DNA from: JBCBSS01 sp039819065
GTDB lineage: Bacteria; Bacteroidota; Bacteroidia; Cytophagales; Cyclobacteriaceae
Direction: 5' to 3'
DNA: 32,889 nt
NCBI GenBank assembly: GCA_039819065.1
Contig: JBCBSS010000086.1
Coordinates: 1-32,889 of the forward strand
Part shown: piece by piece, positions 24,867 through 32,889 of the stretch
How positions within the stretch are numbered: the first letter of the stretch is position 1
How the letters are laid out: every line of letters begins with the position of its first letter
Translations under genes and position numbers: made by a program
Notes under the pieces: model-generated
Told to the model about the DNA's origin: nothing
What the model saw: only the letters and a program-made list of their open reading frames with translations
Database searches by the model: none

Positions 24867-25202
24867 ATGTTTGAAACCATATTATTGCAAGGAACTGGTG
24901 GAGGAGGCGGCTCGACCGGCATGCTTTTCCTATTTGGAGGTATGTTCATTATTTTCTATTTCTTCATGATACGACCGCAACAGAAGAAGCAGAAGGAACA
25001 GAAAAAATTTGCTGAGGAGATCAAAAAAGGGGATGAAGTAGTAACCATAGGCGGAATGCATGGGAAAGTATTCGCAGTAGATGATGCTACCGTTACCCTT
25101 GAAATAGACAAAAGCACTAAAGTTAAATTTCAAAAGAGTGCTATTTCTTTGGAAGCGAGCAAGCCGAAGCAAGCCCCAGAAAAAGACAAAGACAAGAAGT
25201 AA
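24867..25202 (+). CDS. yajC: Preprotein translocase subunit YajC
   Basis: 111 residues from ATG 24867. The frame is open to an upstream ATG at 24816, but that codon lies in the terminator stem, so it is rejected. One transmembrane helix (about 19-37, LFLFGGMFIIFYFFMIRP) is followed by the typical RPQQKKQKEQKKF and a small beta domain (EIKKGDEVVTIGGMHGKVFAVDDATVTLEI). YajC associates with SecDF and the SecYEG translocon. A GTGGGGG run precedes the membrane helix. It is followed after 5 bases by ybbR. Confidence 0.95.
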   Translation: MFETILLQGTGGGGGSTGMLFLFGGMFIIFYFFMIRPQQKKQKEQKKFAEEIKKGDEVVTIGGMHGKVFAVDDATVTLEIDKSTKVKFQKSAISLEASKPKQAPEKDKDKK

Positions 25203-25207
25203 GAAAA

Positions 25208-26167
25208 TTGAGCCGGTCAAAACATATTAAACCTGGCTCTAAACTGCTTACAGCAGGAAACTGGAAGGTAATAGGCCTATGTTTACTAGCCGCTATTATC
25301 TTCTGGTTATTCAATGCCCTGAACAAAACCCACTCAGCAAGCATTGATTACCCCATAGAATTTCTCTACGACGACAGCGATGTAATCGTCATCAATGAGT
25401 TGCCCGATGATATTCAAATCAACGTAACCGGCCTGGGTTGGAATATATTCAGGCGGTCATTTGGTATTAGCGTTTCTCCCATCAACTTCAGATTGGAAAG
25501 GCCCGTTGAAGTAAAGAAAATTCCAGGATCATCGCTGATTTCGGATGTCACAGATCAGTTGAGTGAATTTCAACTTAACTACATCTTGACTGATACCTTG
25601 TATGTCAATATTGATAAAAAGGTCACGAGAAATTTCACCCTCTCAGTTGATAGTTCATCTATTGACCTGAGAGATGACCATAGAGTTGTGAGTCCCATTA
25701 GCATTGAACCCCAGACAATTGAATTGGAGGGGCCTGAGACCATATTGACTGGCATGTCCGATACGCTTTTGATCAAAATAGGCGAACAGCGTTTGGATGA
25801 GGATTATGACGAAGATGTGGTGATCGCAGTCGAAAACCTTAGGCTCATTAAAAGGAACCCTGCCACCGCTCGTGTTCAATTTCAGGTCGATCAATTCATG
25901 CAGCAGACCCAAGATATTCCTTTGACATTTGTTAACTATCCTTTAGACTCAACAGCCAGCATTAATGATTCAATCGTCTCTTTATCATATAGTATTCGTC
26001 AGGCTTGGCTTGATAGCCTGAACATAGACGACTTTCAAGTAATGGTTGATTTCGAAAACATTGATAAGAGCGACTCTACGCTTACCCCAGTCATTAAAAC
26101 GCTACCCAATTACATCACTGATGCTGTGTTAGACACGGCGAGGTTTAAGGTCATTTATGAGCAATAA
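25208..26167 (+). CDS. YbbR-like domain protein
   Basis: 319 residues. A single N-terminal membrane helix lies at about 22-40 (VIGLCLLAAIIFWLFNAL), followed by extracytoplasmic beta domains of the YbbR type (YPIEFLYDDSDVIVINELPDDIQINVTGLG, and SPISIEPQTIELEGPETIL). In Firmicutes the YbbR protein CdaR regulates the diadenylate cyclase CdaA; here no cyclase gene is adjacent and such a role is only possible. Translation starts at TTG 25208, 5 bases after the yajC stop. Its end overlaps the coaE start by 11 bases, and the ybbR-coaE order is common in Bacteroidota. Confidence 0.88.
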   Translation: MSRSKHIKPGSKLLTAGNWKVIGLCLLAAIIFWLFNALNKTHSASIDYPIEFLYDDSDVIVINELPDDIQINVTGLGWNIFRRSFGISVSPINFRLERPVEVKKIPGSSLISDVTDQLSEFQLNYILTDTLYVNIDKKVTRNFTLSVDSSSIDLRDDHRVVSPISIEPQTIELEGPETILTGMSDTLLIKIGEQRLDEDYDEDVVIAVENLRLIKRNPATARVQFQVDQFMQQTQDIPLTFVNYPLDSTASINDSIVSLSYSIRQAWLDSLNIDDFQVMVDFENIDKSDSTLTPVIKTLPNYITDAVLDTARFKVIYEQ

Positions 26168-26756
26168 GCCCCTACAGGTCGGTATTACTGGAGGAATAGG
26201 CTCTGGTAAAAGCATAGTTTGCAAAGTTTTCCATTTGTTGGGCGCTCCGGTCTACGATGCCGATACAAGAGCTAAATGGTTGCAATCCCATAACCAAACC
26301 CTGATCAACCAGATTAAGCATAATTTCGGTGAGCAATCCTATTTGGAAAATGGCCAACTCAATCGACAGTACCTGGCAGATCAGGTCTTTAACGATAAAG
26401 AGAAGTTAAAATTGATTAATGAACTGGTGCATCCACGTGTTGGGGAAGATTATAAAGCGTGGAGAAAGAAGCATGCTGACCATCCGTATTTGATCAAAGA
26501 GGCTGCATTGATGTTTGAATCAGGTTCTTATCATGAGATGGATAAAGTCATCACGGTGGTGGCGTCAGATGAAATAAGGTTGAACAGAGTGCTTCAGAGA
26601 GATCTGCATAGAACTTCTGATGCTATTAGAGAGATCATGAAGAAGCAGCTGAGTGAAGAGGAGAAGATACAGCGGGCGGACTATACAATTAAAAATGACA
26701 ACACCGAGATGGTGTTGCCAAGGATTCTAGCCCTACATGATGAGTTCAAAAAATGA
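26157..26756 (+). CDS. coaE: Dephospho-CoA kinase
   Basis: 199 residues, the usual length. It phosphorylates the 3'-hydroxyl of dephospho-CoA, the last step of coenzyme A synthesis. The P-loop GITGGIGSGKS has K18. GAPVYDADTRAK holds the catalytic aspartate region (D34, D36), and HPRV and the lid arginines (RLNRVLQRD) follow. It overlaps ybbR by 11 bases, so translation is probably coupled. It ends the yajC-ybbR-coaE unit and is convergent with a secreted protein gene. Confidence 0.96.
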   Translation: MSNKPLQVGITGGIGSGKSIVCKVFHLLGAPVYDADTRAKWLQSHNQTLINQIKHNFGEQSYLENGQLNRQYLADQVFNDKEKLKLINELVHPRVGEDYKAWRKKHADHPYLIKEAALMFESGSYHEMDKVITVVASDEIRLNRVLQRDLHRTSDAIREIMKKQLSEEEKIQRADYTIKNDNTEMVLPRILALHDEFKK

Positions 26757-26797
26757 CTTCGAAGTAGCGAATTGTAGCTAAACGATATGAAGAAGAT

Positions 26798-27400
26798 CTA
26801 CTTCAAAATTTGTTTTTCTATAGTCTGTTGAGCACTATCAGTGACTTCAACTGTGAAAGCATTAGAATCAATATTCTTTAGATTATAAATCCGGGCGAAG
26901 TTGCCATCCAGCCTTTCGTAAGCCTTGTAAACCAGATTTGAGCGATCGTCATAAATCTTGATGTTCACGTTTTCCTTACCTTGATTGGCGATGGTTACTA
27001 CAATCTTTTTATCAGCCTCACCTAGTTTCTTAATTCGAACCGCCTTTTCTGATACCTCTTGGATCAATTGGTAGTTAAGGTAAGCCACGTCAAGCTCTGA
27101 GCCGTTTTCTATCTCTAGTCTATATTGACCCTCAGAGAGCTTTTCAAAATTGTAAGGACGGAGGAAAGCGCCATGATTGATGAAATCTACCATAATTATC
27201 CTGCCATTTTCATTGTAGATTTTCACTTTGACCTTTTTGGCACTTGCCGATTTGTACATCACACGGAAGACCTTTCCGTCACTGGAACGGACAACTTCCA
27301 GCTTGTTACCTTTCTTGTTTTCGCCGGTGCCATTGAAAGCAACGGCCGATCTGCCAATGACCATCATTAGCAGCATGATTGTGATTTTGATGGATGTCAT
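26798..27400 (-). CDS. Secreted protein with two beta-sandwich-like repeats
   Basis: 200 residues from the ATG at 27400; an in-frame ATG 33 bases upstream would add charged residues before the signal peptide and is less likely. The signal peptide covers about residues 1-21 (cleavage after AVA). Two related segments follow: KKVKVKIYNENGRIIMVDFI with FLRPYNFEKLSEGQYRLEIENG, and VNIKIYDDRSNLVYKAYERL with FARIYNLKNIDSNAFTVEVTD. The pattern resembles the Ig-like folds of DUF3244 and the type IX secretion sorting domains of Bacteroidota, but the sequence is too diverged to assign. It stands alone on the minus strand, and no function is claimed. Confidence 0.65.
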   Translation of the reverse strand: MTSIKITIMLLMMVIGRSAVAFNGTGENKKGNKLEVVRSSDGKVFRVMYKSASAKKVKVKIYNENGRIIMVDFINHGAFLRPYNFEKLSEGQYRLEIENGSELDVAYLNYQLIQEVSEKAVRIKKLGEADKKIVVTIANQGKENVNIKIYDDRSNLVYKAYERLDGNFARIYNLKNIDSNAFTVEVTDSAQQTIEKQILK

Positions 27401-27783
27401 TTTAATCCTATTTGTTTGAGTTAGACGATGCAAATGTGGCCTATTTGTCCTGAAAAGCTGTTATGGGCAAGTCAACAGCCATTTATGATTTTATTAACCC
27501 CGAAATAGGATTTCGTCAAGATTAATAATCTGAGGATAATAAGTTCAAACATTGAATAGCTGGACATTTAGACCGTAATATCTTTTTTGATTGAAATACG
27601 AAATAATAGAACGGATAAGGTCAAATGACCGTAGAAATACCTACTAAGGCGCTTTTTTTTGATAATATATTTTGTTAATAAATTGATAATCAATAATATG
27701 AAACATTCTATCGTGCATCACGGAACCTTAATGCCTCCAACTATCGTTTAATTCGAGCCATTTGTGTAGTACGAAACTCTAGA
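27401..27783. other. 383-base divergent intergenic region
   Basis: No gene or RNA recognised. It separates the secreted repeat protein (minus) from the lytic transglycosylase (plus) and so should hold both promoters. No confident TAnnTTTG match was found. It contains a palindrome AGATTA-A-TAATCT at 27519-27531 and a short inverted repeat GGTCA-AA-TGACC about 100 bases further on. The stretch is AT-rich. Either repeat could be a regulator site. Confidence 0.5.
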
Positions 27784-29295
27784 ATGAAAGGCAACTCAAA
27801 TTATATCCTTAGATCAATTTTCAAAGCTTGTCGAAGAGGCTTTATTTATGCGCTGGCCTTGTTGAGCATTGGCTTTTATTGCCTGTCATGCCGGCCTTCG
27901 GCAAGAGATAGCAATAGGCTCAGTGATTCTGTGAATGCTAAGGTCGTCGAACCTGTTTACTTCGATTTAGAGCAAATGCAGGAGCGAGGTTCCATAAGAG
28001 CATTAGTCGATAACAGCTCTACCAGCTACTTCACCTACAAGGGCAGGCTCATGGGTTATGAGTACGAACTTTTGAAACGCTTGGCCAAAAACCTGGATTT
28101 GGAGTTGGAGATCGTGGTAGTGAAAAGTATAGACGACGCCTTCGACAAGCTGAATTCCGGTGAGGGAGATGTAGTAGCATTCCCACTGACGATTACCAAA
28201 GAAAGAAAAAGGTATATAGCGTTTACTGATCGGTTACACACCTCAAGGCAAGTACTGGTGCAACGGAAACCTGAAGGATGGAGAAAAATGGGAAGAAGAG
28301 CCAGAGACAGGAGAATGATACGTGATCAGGTAGAACTTATTGGACAGGAGGTGCATGTCCGCAAAAGCTCATCTTATGTAGACCGTCTTGAAAACCTGGC
28401 TGAAGAAATTGGTGGAGATATCGTCATTGTGGAAGACGAGAAAGATGTCGAAACCGAATTCATGATTAAGAAAGTACTCAATGGCGAGATAGACTACACT
28501 GTTGCTGATGAGGAAATTGCCAAAGTAAATGCTACGTATTATCCTGACATCGACGTACAAACACCCATCAGCTTTCCTCAACAGATTGCCTGGGCACTGA
28601 GAAAGAATGCACCTGAATTTAAAGATGCCGTTAATGCATGGTTATCGGAAATAAAGAGTAAGGCTACCTTTAATATTATTTATAATAAGTATTTCGATAG
28701 CCCTCGTGCGTCAGTGGCTCGTGCAAAAAGTGACTTTTCATCCATAGAAGGTGGCAAACTTTCCCAATATGATGATCTCATTAAGGTAGCTGCAGATACT
28801 CTGGGATGGGACTGGAGATTGTTAGCCTCACAGATCTACCAGGAATCAAGGTTCAACCCTCAGGGTAAATCATGGGCCGGGGCTTCAGGTTTGATGCAAT
28901 TGATGCCCGCTACGGGTAAACGCTTTGGAGTGACTAATTTCTCTGATCCCAAGCAGAGCATCAAAGCAGGTACAAAGTATATTCAATACCTGAACAAAAT
29001 GTGGAAGACGAGAATCGATGATCAGGAGGAAAGAATCAAGTTTATATTAGCCTCTTACAATGTAGGCCCTGGACACGTTATTGATGCCTTCCACTTGGCT
29101 CATAAATATGGCAAGGATTCTACACAATGGTTTGATCATGTTGAATTCTACCTACAGAACAAATCCAGACCTGAATTCTACAACGATCCCGTGGTGAGGT
29201 CAGGCTATTGCCGAGGAGATGAGCCGGTCAATTATGTGCGTCAGATATTGGCGCGGTATGAGAGTTACAAACAATTGATTGCCGGCGAATCGTAG
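27784..29295 (+). CDS. Membrane-bound lytic transglycosylase, MltF-like
   Basis: 503 residues. The N-terminus has a hydrophobic segment (about 20-36) ending YCLSC, a possible but imperfect lipobox. A solute-binding-protein-type domain (family 3, about 50-305: IRALVDNSSTSYFTYKGRLMGYEYELLKRL) precedes a lysozyme-like SLT domain (about 320-490: WRLLASQIYQESRFNP, GLMQLMPATGKRFGV, ILASYNVGPGHV). The catalytic glutamate is E354 in YQESRF. This is the MltF (YfhD) architecture, in which the N-terminal domain regulates cleavage of the glycan strand of peptidoglycan to 1,6-anhydro ends. Its stop lies 9 bases from that of kmo on the other strand, with no terminator between. Confidence 0.92.
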   Translation: MKGNSNYILRSIFKACRRGFIYALALLSIGFYCLSCRPSARDSNRLSDSVNAKVVEPVYFDLEQMQERGSIRALVDNSSTSYFTYKGRLMGYEYELLKRLAKNLDLELEIVVVKSIDDAFDKLNSGEGDVVAFPLTITKERKRYIAFTDRLHTSRQVLVQRKPEGWRKMGRRARDRRMIRDQVELIGQEVHVRKSSSYVDRLENLAEEIGGDIVIVEDEKDVETEFMIKKVLNGEIDYTVADEEIAKVNATYYPDIDVQTPISFPQQIAWALRKNAPEFKDAVNAWLSEIKSKATFNIIYNKYFDSPRASVARAKSDFSSIEGGKLSQYDDLIKVAADTLGWDWRLLASQIYQESRFNPQGKSWAGASGLMQLMPATGKRFGVTNFSDPKQSIKAGTKYIQYLNKMWKTRIDDQEERIKFILASYNVGPGHVIDAFHLAHKYGKDSTQWFDHVEFYLQNKSRPEFYNDPVVRSGYCRGDEPVNYVRQILARYESYKQLIAGES

Positions 29296-29304
29296 GTCAA
29301 ACTA

Positions 29305-30648
29305 TTATTGAACTTCAAGCTTGCTTACGATCTCTTCATAGTTAAGGCTTTCCCAATGCTTTTCTATATCAGGTTTACTCATGACTTCGTCCATAATACT
29401 TTGTTGCCTCTTGCCATTTCTTAATGCCTCGGAGTAACGTATCTCCGGATTAAAAGTGACCATGCTGTAAAGCGGTATCCAACGATCAGGGAATAATTCA
29501 TGCAACCTTGACTCGATCTTCTTTTGAAGTAGAAAAGTAGGATCGGCCACTTTGTCACGCATTTCTATGAAGTTCTGCAAAGCCAGGTGAGAAATAGCAT
29601 CTGCATCCTCTTTGCGCACCTTTTGAAAGTTATCGAGAATCTGGCCCCAATCATGATCATAGGTATCTATCATGTCGTTCAAGACCAGGCAATCTTCAAA
29701 GCCGCTGTTCATACCCTGTCCGTAGAATGGTACGATAGCGTGCGAAGCATCTCCGATGATTAACGTTTTGTGCTTAACCCAAGGATAGCATTGCACAGTA
29801 ACTAACGAAGAGGTTGGATTACTATTGAATTCAGCAACCAAATCAGGCATTAATTCAAATGCATCAGGGAAGTCTTTTTTAAAGAATTTCTTCACAGCAG
29901 CCTCATTATCAAGGGATTGAAATGATGTCTCACCTTCAAACGGAAGAAACAGAGTACAGGTAAAAGTAGCGTCAGGATTTGGCAGGGCGATGAGCATATA
30001 ACGCTTTCTGGGCCAGATGTGTAGGGCATGCTTTTCCAGCAGAAAGGAGCTGTCCGGACCAGCGGGAATTTCCAACTCCTTATAGCCATGCTCAAGATAG
30101 TATTGTGAGAAGTTAAACCTATCAGTTTTCTGCAATGAACTCCTTACCGCCGAAAAAGCCCCATCAGCGCCTATGATCAGATCAGGCGAAGCCAATACGC
30201 TCTTGCCTCCATAATCAAGATAAACCTTCGAATTCTCGAAATCCACATGCTGACATCGGTGTTGGAAAAAAGTCTTGACGCCGTAGGATTCAGCGGCATT
30301 TAACAAAAGTAGATTAAGCCCACTTCTTGAAACTGAATTAATAGCCTGACCTAATCGCCCATAAGGTTGGAAAGTAAGCATACTATTTTGATCATGCATC
30401 ATTCTACCTCGCATAGGAATGATCATCTCAGCCACCTGATTGGCTACACCGGCTGCTTCCAGAGATTTCCAACCGCGATTGCTGAGTGCCAGGTTGATAG
30501 AACGACCACTATCAGCATCAGATTTTCGAGGATCAGATCTTCGTTCATAAATCGTAACACGATACCCTCTTTTGACCATATAAACAGCCAGTAAAGATCC
30601 GACTAAACCGGCTCCTAATATGGCGATCTCTTCTACTTTACTTTGCAC
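29305..30648 (-). CDS. kmo: Kynurenine 3-monooxygenase
   Basis: 447 residues. This FAD- and NADPH-dependent enzyme hydroxylates L-kynurenine to 3-hydroxykynurenine. The Rossmann FAD motif is AILGAGLVGSLLAVYMVKRG, with a downstream GADGAFSAVR and the second FAD motif GDASHAIVPFYGQGMNSGFED. The C-terminus (about 390-447) lacks the transmembrane anchor of the eukaryotic enzyme, as is usual in bacteria. It is the last gene of the minus-strand operon with kynureninase (22 bases upstream) and 3-hydroxyanthranilate dioxygenase. Its stop is 9 bases from the lytic transglycosylase stop. Confidence 0.95.
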   Translation of the reverse strand: MQSKVEEIAILGAGLVGSLLAVYMVKRGYRVTIYERRSDPRKSDADSGRSINLALSNRGWKSLEAAGVANQVAEMIIPMRGRMMHDQNSMLTFQPYGRLGQAINSVSRSGLNLLLLNAAESYGVKTFFQHRCQHVDFENSKVYLDYGGKSVLASPDLIIGADGAFSAVRSSLQKTDRFNFSQYYLEHGYKELEIPAGPDSSFLLEKHALHIWPRKRYMLIALPNPDATFTCTLFLPFEGETSFQSLDNEAAVKKFFKKDFPDAFELMPDLVAEFNSNPTSSLVTVQCYPWVKHKTLIIGDASHAIVPFYGQGMNSGFEDCLVLNDMIDTYDHDWGQILDNFQKVRKEDADAISHLALQNFIEMRDKVADPTFLLQKKIESRLHELFPDRWIPLYSMVTFNPEIRYSEALRNGKRQQSIMDEVMSKPDIEKHWESLNYEEIVSKLEVQ

Positions 30649-30670
30649 ATCAGTAAGTGTTTTTGAACGT

Positions 30671-31951
30671 TTATTTCTTTAACAGATCTTGAAGCGTCTC
30701 TACGAATTGAAAGACCTCTTCATAAGTATTATACAATGGTGTAGGTGCCACCCTGATCACATTTGGTTCTCTCCAGTCAACTACATAGCCTTCAGCGCTC
30801 AACTGCTCAAATACTTCTTTACCTTGCTGAAGGATAAAGAGTGAAAGCTGGCATCCGCGCTCTTTCGGATCGGAAGGTGTGATGATCTTTACCAGTTCAG
30901 ACTCACGATTAAGATCTTTCAATAAAGACTCCAGAAAACCAGTGAGTTGGATACTCTTTTCACGCAATGCGTCCATCCCCACTTCGTCGAATATCTCTAA
31001 CGCCGCGAGGTGTGCTGCGCTGGACAGCACATTGACATTGCTTACCTGCCAACCATCTGCTCCGATCATCGGCTTGAACCCCTTTTTCATTTGGAAGCGC
31101 TCTTCTTCATTATACCCCCACCATCCTGCGAATCTAGGAATTTCCTCTTCATGTGCGTGTTGCTTATGTACAAAAGCCCCAGCCACCCCTCCTGGCCCTG
31201 AGTTGAGATATTTATAGCTGCACCAAACTGCGAAATCAACCTGATCATCATGTAGCTGCAACGGCACATTACCAACGGCATGTGCCAAATCAAAACCTAC
31301 GTTGGCGCCAACTTTATGACCAGCTGCTGTAATCTTTCCAATATCGAAAAATTGACCTGTATAATATTGAACGCCCGGCATCATAATTAGAGCAAGCTCG
31401 TTGCCGTTTTGTTCGATTGTAGAAAGGATATCTTCCATCCTAAGGGTGTACTCACCCTCGCGAGGGTTCAATTCTATAATGGCCGTAGAAGGATCAAATC
31501 CATGAAATTTTACTTGTGACTCAACCGCATATTGATCCGAAGGAAAAGCTCCACCTTCTATCAATATTTTGAACCTTGTACTAGTTGGCCGATAGAAGGA
31601 TACCATCATAAAATGAAGGTTGGAAGTGAGATTATTCATAGATACAACCTCTTCTGGCTCGGCGCCCACAATGCTCGCTAACGAGTCTTTACTAAATCGG
31701 TGATAATGAAACCATGGACGTTTATTAGAGGCAAAATGACCTTCTACGCCCAAGGTCTTCCAGCCATTTAGCTCTTCATTCACAAACCTCTTGGTACTCA
31801 AAGGTTGAAGCCCTAGCGAGTTACCAGTAAAATAGGCACAACGTTTACCATGAATGATGGGTATATGAAACCTTGATCGATAAGACTTCAGAGGATCATG
31901 ATGATCTAACTGACGCGCAAAGTCATGGGAATATTCAAATTGTACAGGCAT
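30671..31951 (-). CDS. kynU: Kynureninase
   Basis: 426 residues, a normal length for the family. This PLP enzyme cleaves 3-hydroxykynurenine (or kynurenine) into 3-hydroxyanthranilate (or anthranilate) and alanine. The PLP lysine is K247 in WCSYKYLNSGPGG. The cofactor-binding aspartate is D221 in GFDLAHAVGN. FTGNSLGLQP and the terminal VVDWREPNVIRVAPTPLYNTYEEV are also typical. Its start lies 2 bases after the stop of the ogt gene. With kmo downstream and the dioxygenase upstream, it forms the middle of a tryptophan-to-quinolinate segment. Confidence 0.97.
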   Translation of the reverse strand: MPVQFEYSHDFARQLDHHDPLKSYRSRFHIPIIHGKRCAYFTGNSLGLQPLSTKRFVNEELNGWKTLGVEGHFASNKRPWFHYHRFSKDSLASIVGAEPEEVVSMNNLTSNLHFMMVSFYRPTSTRFKILIEGGAFPSDQYAVESQVKFHGFDPSTAIIELNPREGEYTLRMEDILSTIEQNGNELALIMMPGVQYYTGQFFDIGKITAAGHKVGANVGFDLAHAVGNVPLQLHDDQVDFAVWCSYKYLNSGPGGVAGAFVHKQHAHEEEIPRFAGWWGYNEEERFQMKKGFKPMIGADGWQVSNVNVLSSAAHLAALEIFDEVGMDALREKSIQLTGFLESLLKDLNRESELVKIITPSDPKERGCQLSLFILQQGKEVFEQLSAEGYVVDWREPNVIRVAPTPLYNTYEEVFQFVETLQDLLKK

Positions 31952-31953
31952 GA

Positions 31954-32433
31954 TTAAAATAGGTCAAGTTGATGATCCTTAATTACGCCCTCATGCCTCA
32001 ATAGCCACTCTTTTTTATCGAGACCACCGGCGTACCCTGTTAAGCTACCGTCTTTGCCGATCACTCTGTGACAGGGTATAATGATGGGTATAGGGTTCTG
32101 GCCATTGGCCGTTCCGACTGCTCTAATGGCTTTTGGGTTATCTAAAGCGATGGACAGGGCAGAATATGAACTTGTCTCAGCGTAAGGGATGGAAATCAGT
32201 TTTTCCCAAACCTGCTTTTGAAAGGCGGTGCCTTCCGGGTTAACGTTAATGGTAAACTGTTTCAGCTTCCCTTCGAAGTAATCCGCCAGCTCATCTACAC
32301 ATTTAGCCAATTCTTTTGGTAAGCTTCTCGGTTTTGAAGGCTGCTCATTTGAGAATTTGATTTCAGTAATGCAAACGTCATCCCCAACAATTTCAAGAGG
32401 TCCTATTGGAGAATCGACAACAAAGGCTTCCAT
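31954..32433 (-). CDS. ogt: Methylated-DNA-protein-cysteine S-methyltransferase
   Basis: 159 residues. It repairs O6-alkylguanine in DNA by a one-time transfer to its own cysteine, C121 in the signature IPCHRVIGKDG. The N-terminal half has the weaker RNase-H-like fold with EAFVVDSPIGPLEIV, and VWEKLISIPYAETSSY is the DNA-binding helix region. No Ada regulatory domain is attached, so this is the Ogt/MGMT form. It lies between 3-hydroxyanthranilate dioxygenase and kynureninase with 2-base gaps on each side, so it is surely cotranscribed with them, although it has no evident role in the pathway. Confidence 0.95.
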   Translation of the reverse strand: MEAFVVDSPIGPLEIVGDDVCITEIKFSNEQPSKPRSLPKELAKCVDELADYFEGKLKQFTINVNPEGTAFQKQVWEKLISIPYAETSSYSALSIALDNPKAIRAVGTANGQNPIPIIIPCHRVIGKDGSLTGYAGGLDKKEWLLRHEGVIKDHQLDLF

Positions 32434-32435
32434 AG

Positions 32436-32888
32436 CTATACGAACCTAGGATCGGTCTCCATCACGTGGCCACAATTGCTACAAGTTCTGTGTTCTTTTG
32501 AACCATAGAATGCTCGAAACCTGGGTAGGAAGTCCTTCTCTATATTGGTCAGGTGAAAATAGGTTTCGTGTAGCTTATTGTTACAGTTATCGCAAAACCA
32601 CATCAGACCATCGTTATGATCTTTAACCCTTTTTCTCTCAATTACCAGCCCTACTGTATTGGCTGGCCGGATGGGCGAATGAGGTATCTTGGCGGGTAAG
32701 AGAAACATTTCCCCCTGCTTAATAGGGACTTCTACCGCTGCACCATCTTCCTGTATTTTAACGGTAATGTCACCTTCCAATTGGTAGAATAACTCTTCGG
32801 TTTCATTATAGTGGTAGTCTTTTCTAGCATTAGGCCCTCCAACAATCATAACTATATAGTCTCCTGCGTCCTGATAAAGATTTTTGTT
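32436..32888 (-). CDS. 3-Hydroxyanthranilate 3,4-dioxygenase, N-terminus cut by window edge
   Basis: 151 codons are visible and the frame stays open to the edge, so the N-terminus lies outside; bacterial enzymes are about 175 residues. The ATG at 32849 lies inside the conserved sequence (VMIVGGPNARKDYH) and is not the start. This cupin enzyme uses iron to open the 3-hydroxyanthranilate ring, giving 2-amino-3-carboxymuconate semialdehyde, which cyclises to quinolinate for NAD synthesis. Iron ligands are in DYHYNETEELFYQ and KIPHSP. The C-terminal WFCDNCNNKL and TCSNCGH form the second, rubredoxin-like metal site of the bacterial form. It is the most upstream visible gene of the ogt-kynU-kmo operon. 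Confidence 0.93.
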   Translation of the reverse strand, partial: NKNLYQDAGDYIVMIVGGPNARKDYHYNETEELFYQLEGDITVKIQEDGAAVEVPIKQGEMFLLPAKIPHSPIRPANTVGLVIERKRVKDHNDGLMWFCDNCNNKLHETYFHLTNIEKDFLPRFRAFYGSKEHRTCSNCGHVMETDPRFV

Positions 32889-32889
32889 T

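Noticed and set aside
26761..26804. GAAGTAG / CTACTTC inverted repeat between coaE and the secreted protein gene as terminator
   Set aside because: The 30-base loop and lack of a T tract in the coaE direction make a functional terminator unlikely.
32436..32849. ATG 32849 as start of the dioxygenase
   Set aside because: The frame is open to the window edge and the conserved sequence continues upstream, so this is an internal methionine.

Overview
The window looks like chromosomal DNA of a Bacteroidota bacterium, probably order Cytophagales. This is inferred from several signs. There are promoter-like elements of the Bacteroidota TTG-N19-24-TAnnTTTG type and no clear Shine-Dalgarno sites. There is a nusB-ytxH-DUF1573-yajC-ybbR-coaE block, a DUF4293 protein, a leucine-type amino-acid dehydrogenase, and many signal-peptide proteins that end like outer-membrane barrels. 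No rRNA, tRNA, CRISPR array, transposase or integrase was recognised.

Layout. (1) 1-5560: the end of a lipocalin-like gene, then two large minus-strand genes whose products share an N-terminal module of about 67 residues and otherwise resemble phage tail fibre or spike proteins; one ends in an SGNH/GDSL hydrolase domain. No other phage gene is visible. (2) 5561-8438: a secreted MORN-like repeat protein and htpG, with a strong terminator and a promoter carrying a perfect inverted repeat. (3) 8643-13264: an operon-like run of ECF sigma factor, membrane anti-sigma-like protein, secreted repeat protein and two paralogous outer-membrane-like proteins; the first four genes overlap. (4) 13299-16347: a secreted hypothetical protein, a DUF4293 membrane protein, a thiolase of the 3-oxoadipyl-CoA type and truA. 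(5) 16357-21308: two convergent ABC exporter half-transporters around a barrel-like protein and a membrane-anchored GyrI-like protein. Their NBD motifs suggest the complementary halves of a heterodimeric exporter. (6) 21547-26756: the conserved housekeeping block, from leucine dehydrogenase to dephospho-CoA kinase. (7) 26798-29295: a secreted two-repeat protein and an MltF-like lytic transglycosylase. (8) 29305 to the end: a tight minus-strand operon of 3-hydroxyanthranilate dioxygenase (cut by the window edge), a DNA-alkyl methyltransferase, kynureninase and kynurenine 3-monooxygenase. Its three pathway enzymes take kynurenine to the precursor of quinolinate, and so potentially to NAD.

The parts most worth a second look are the tandem tail-spike-like pair outside any visible prophage, the sigma/anti-sigma module with duplicated barrels, the split ABC exporter pair, and the repair gene embedded in the kynurenine operon.
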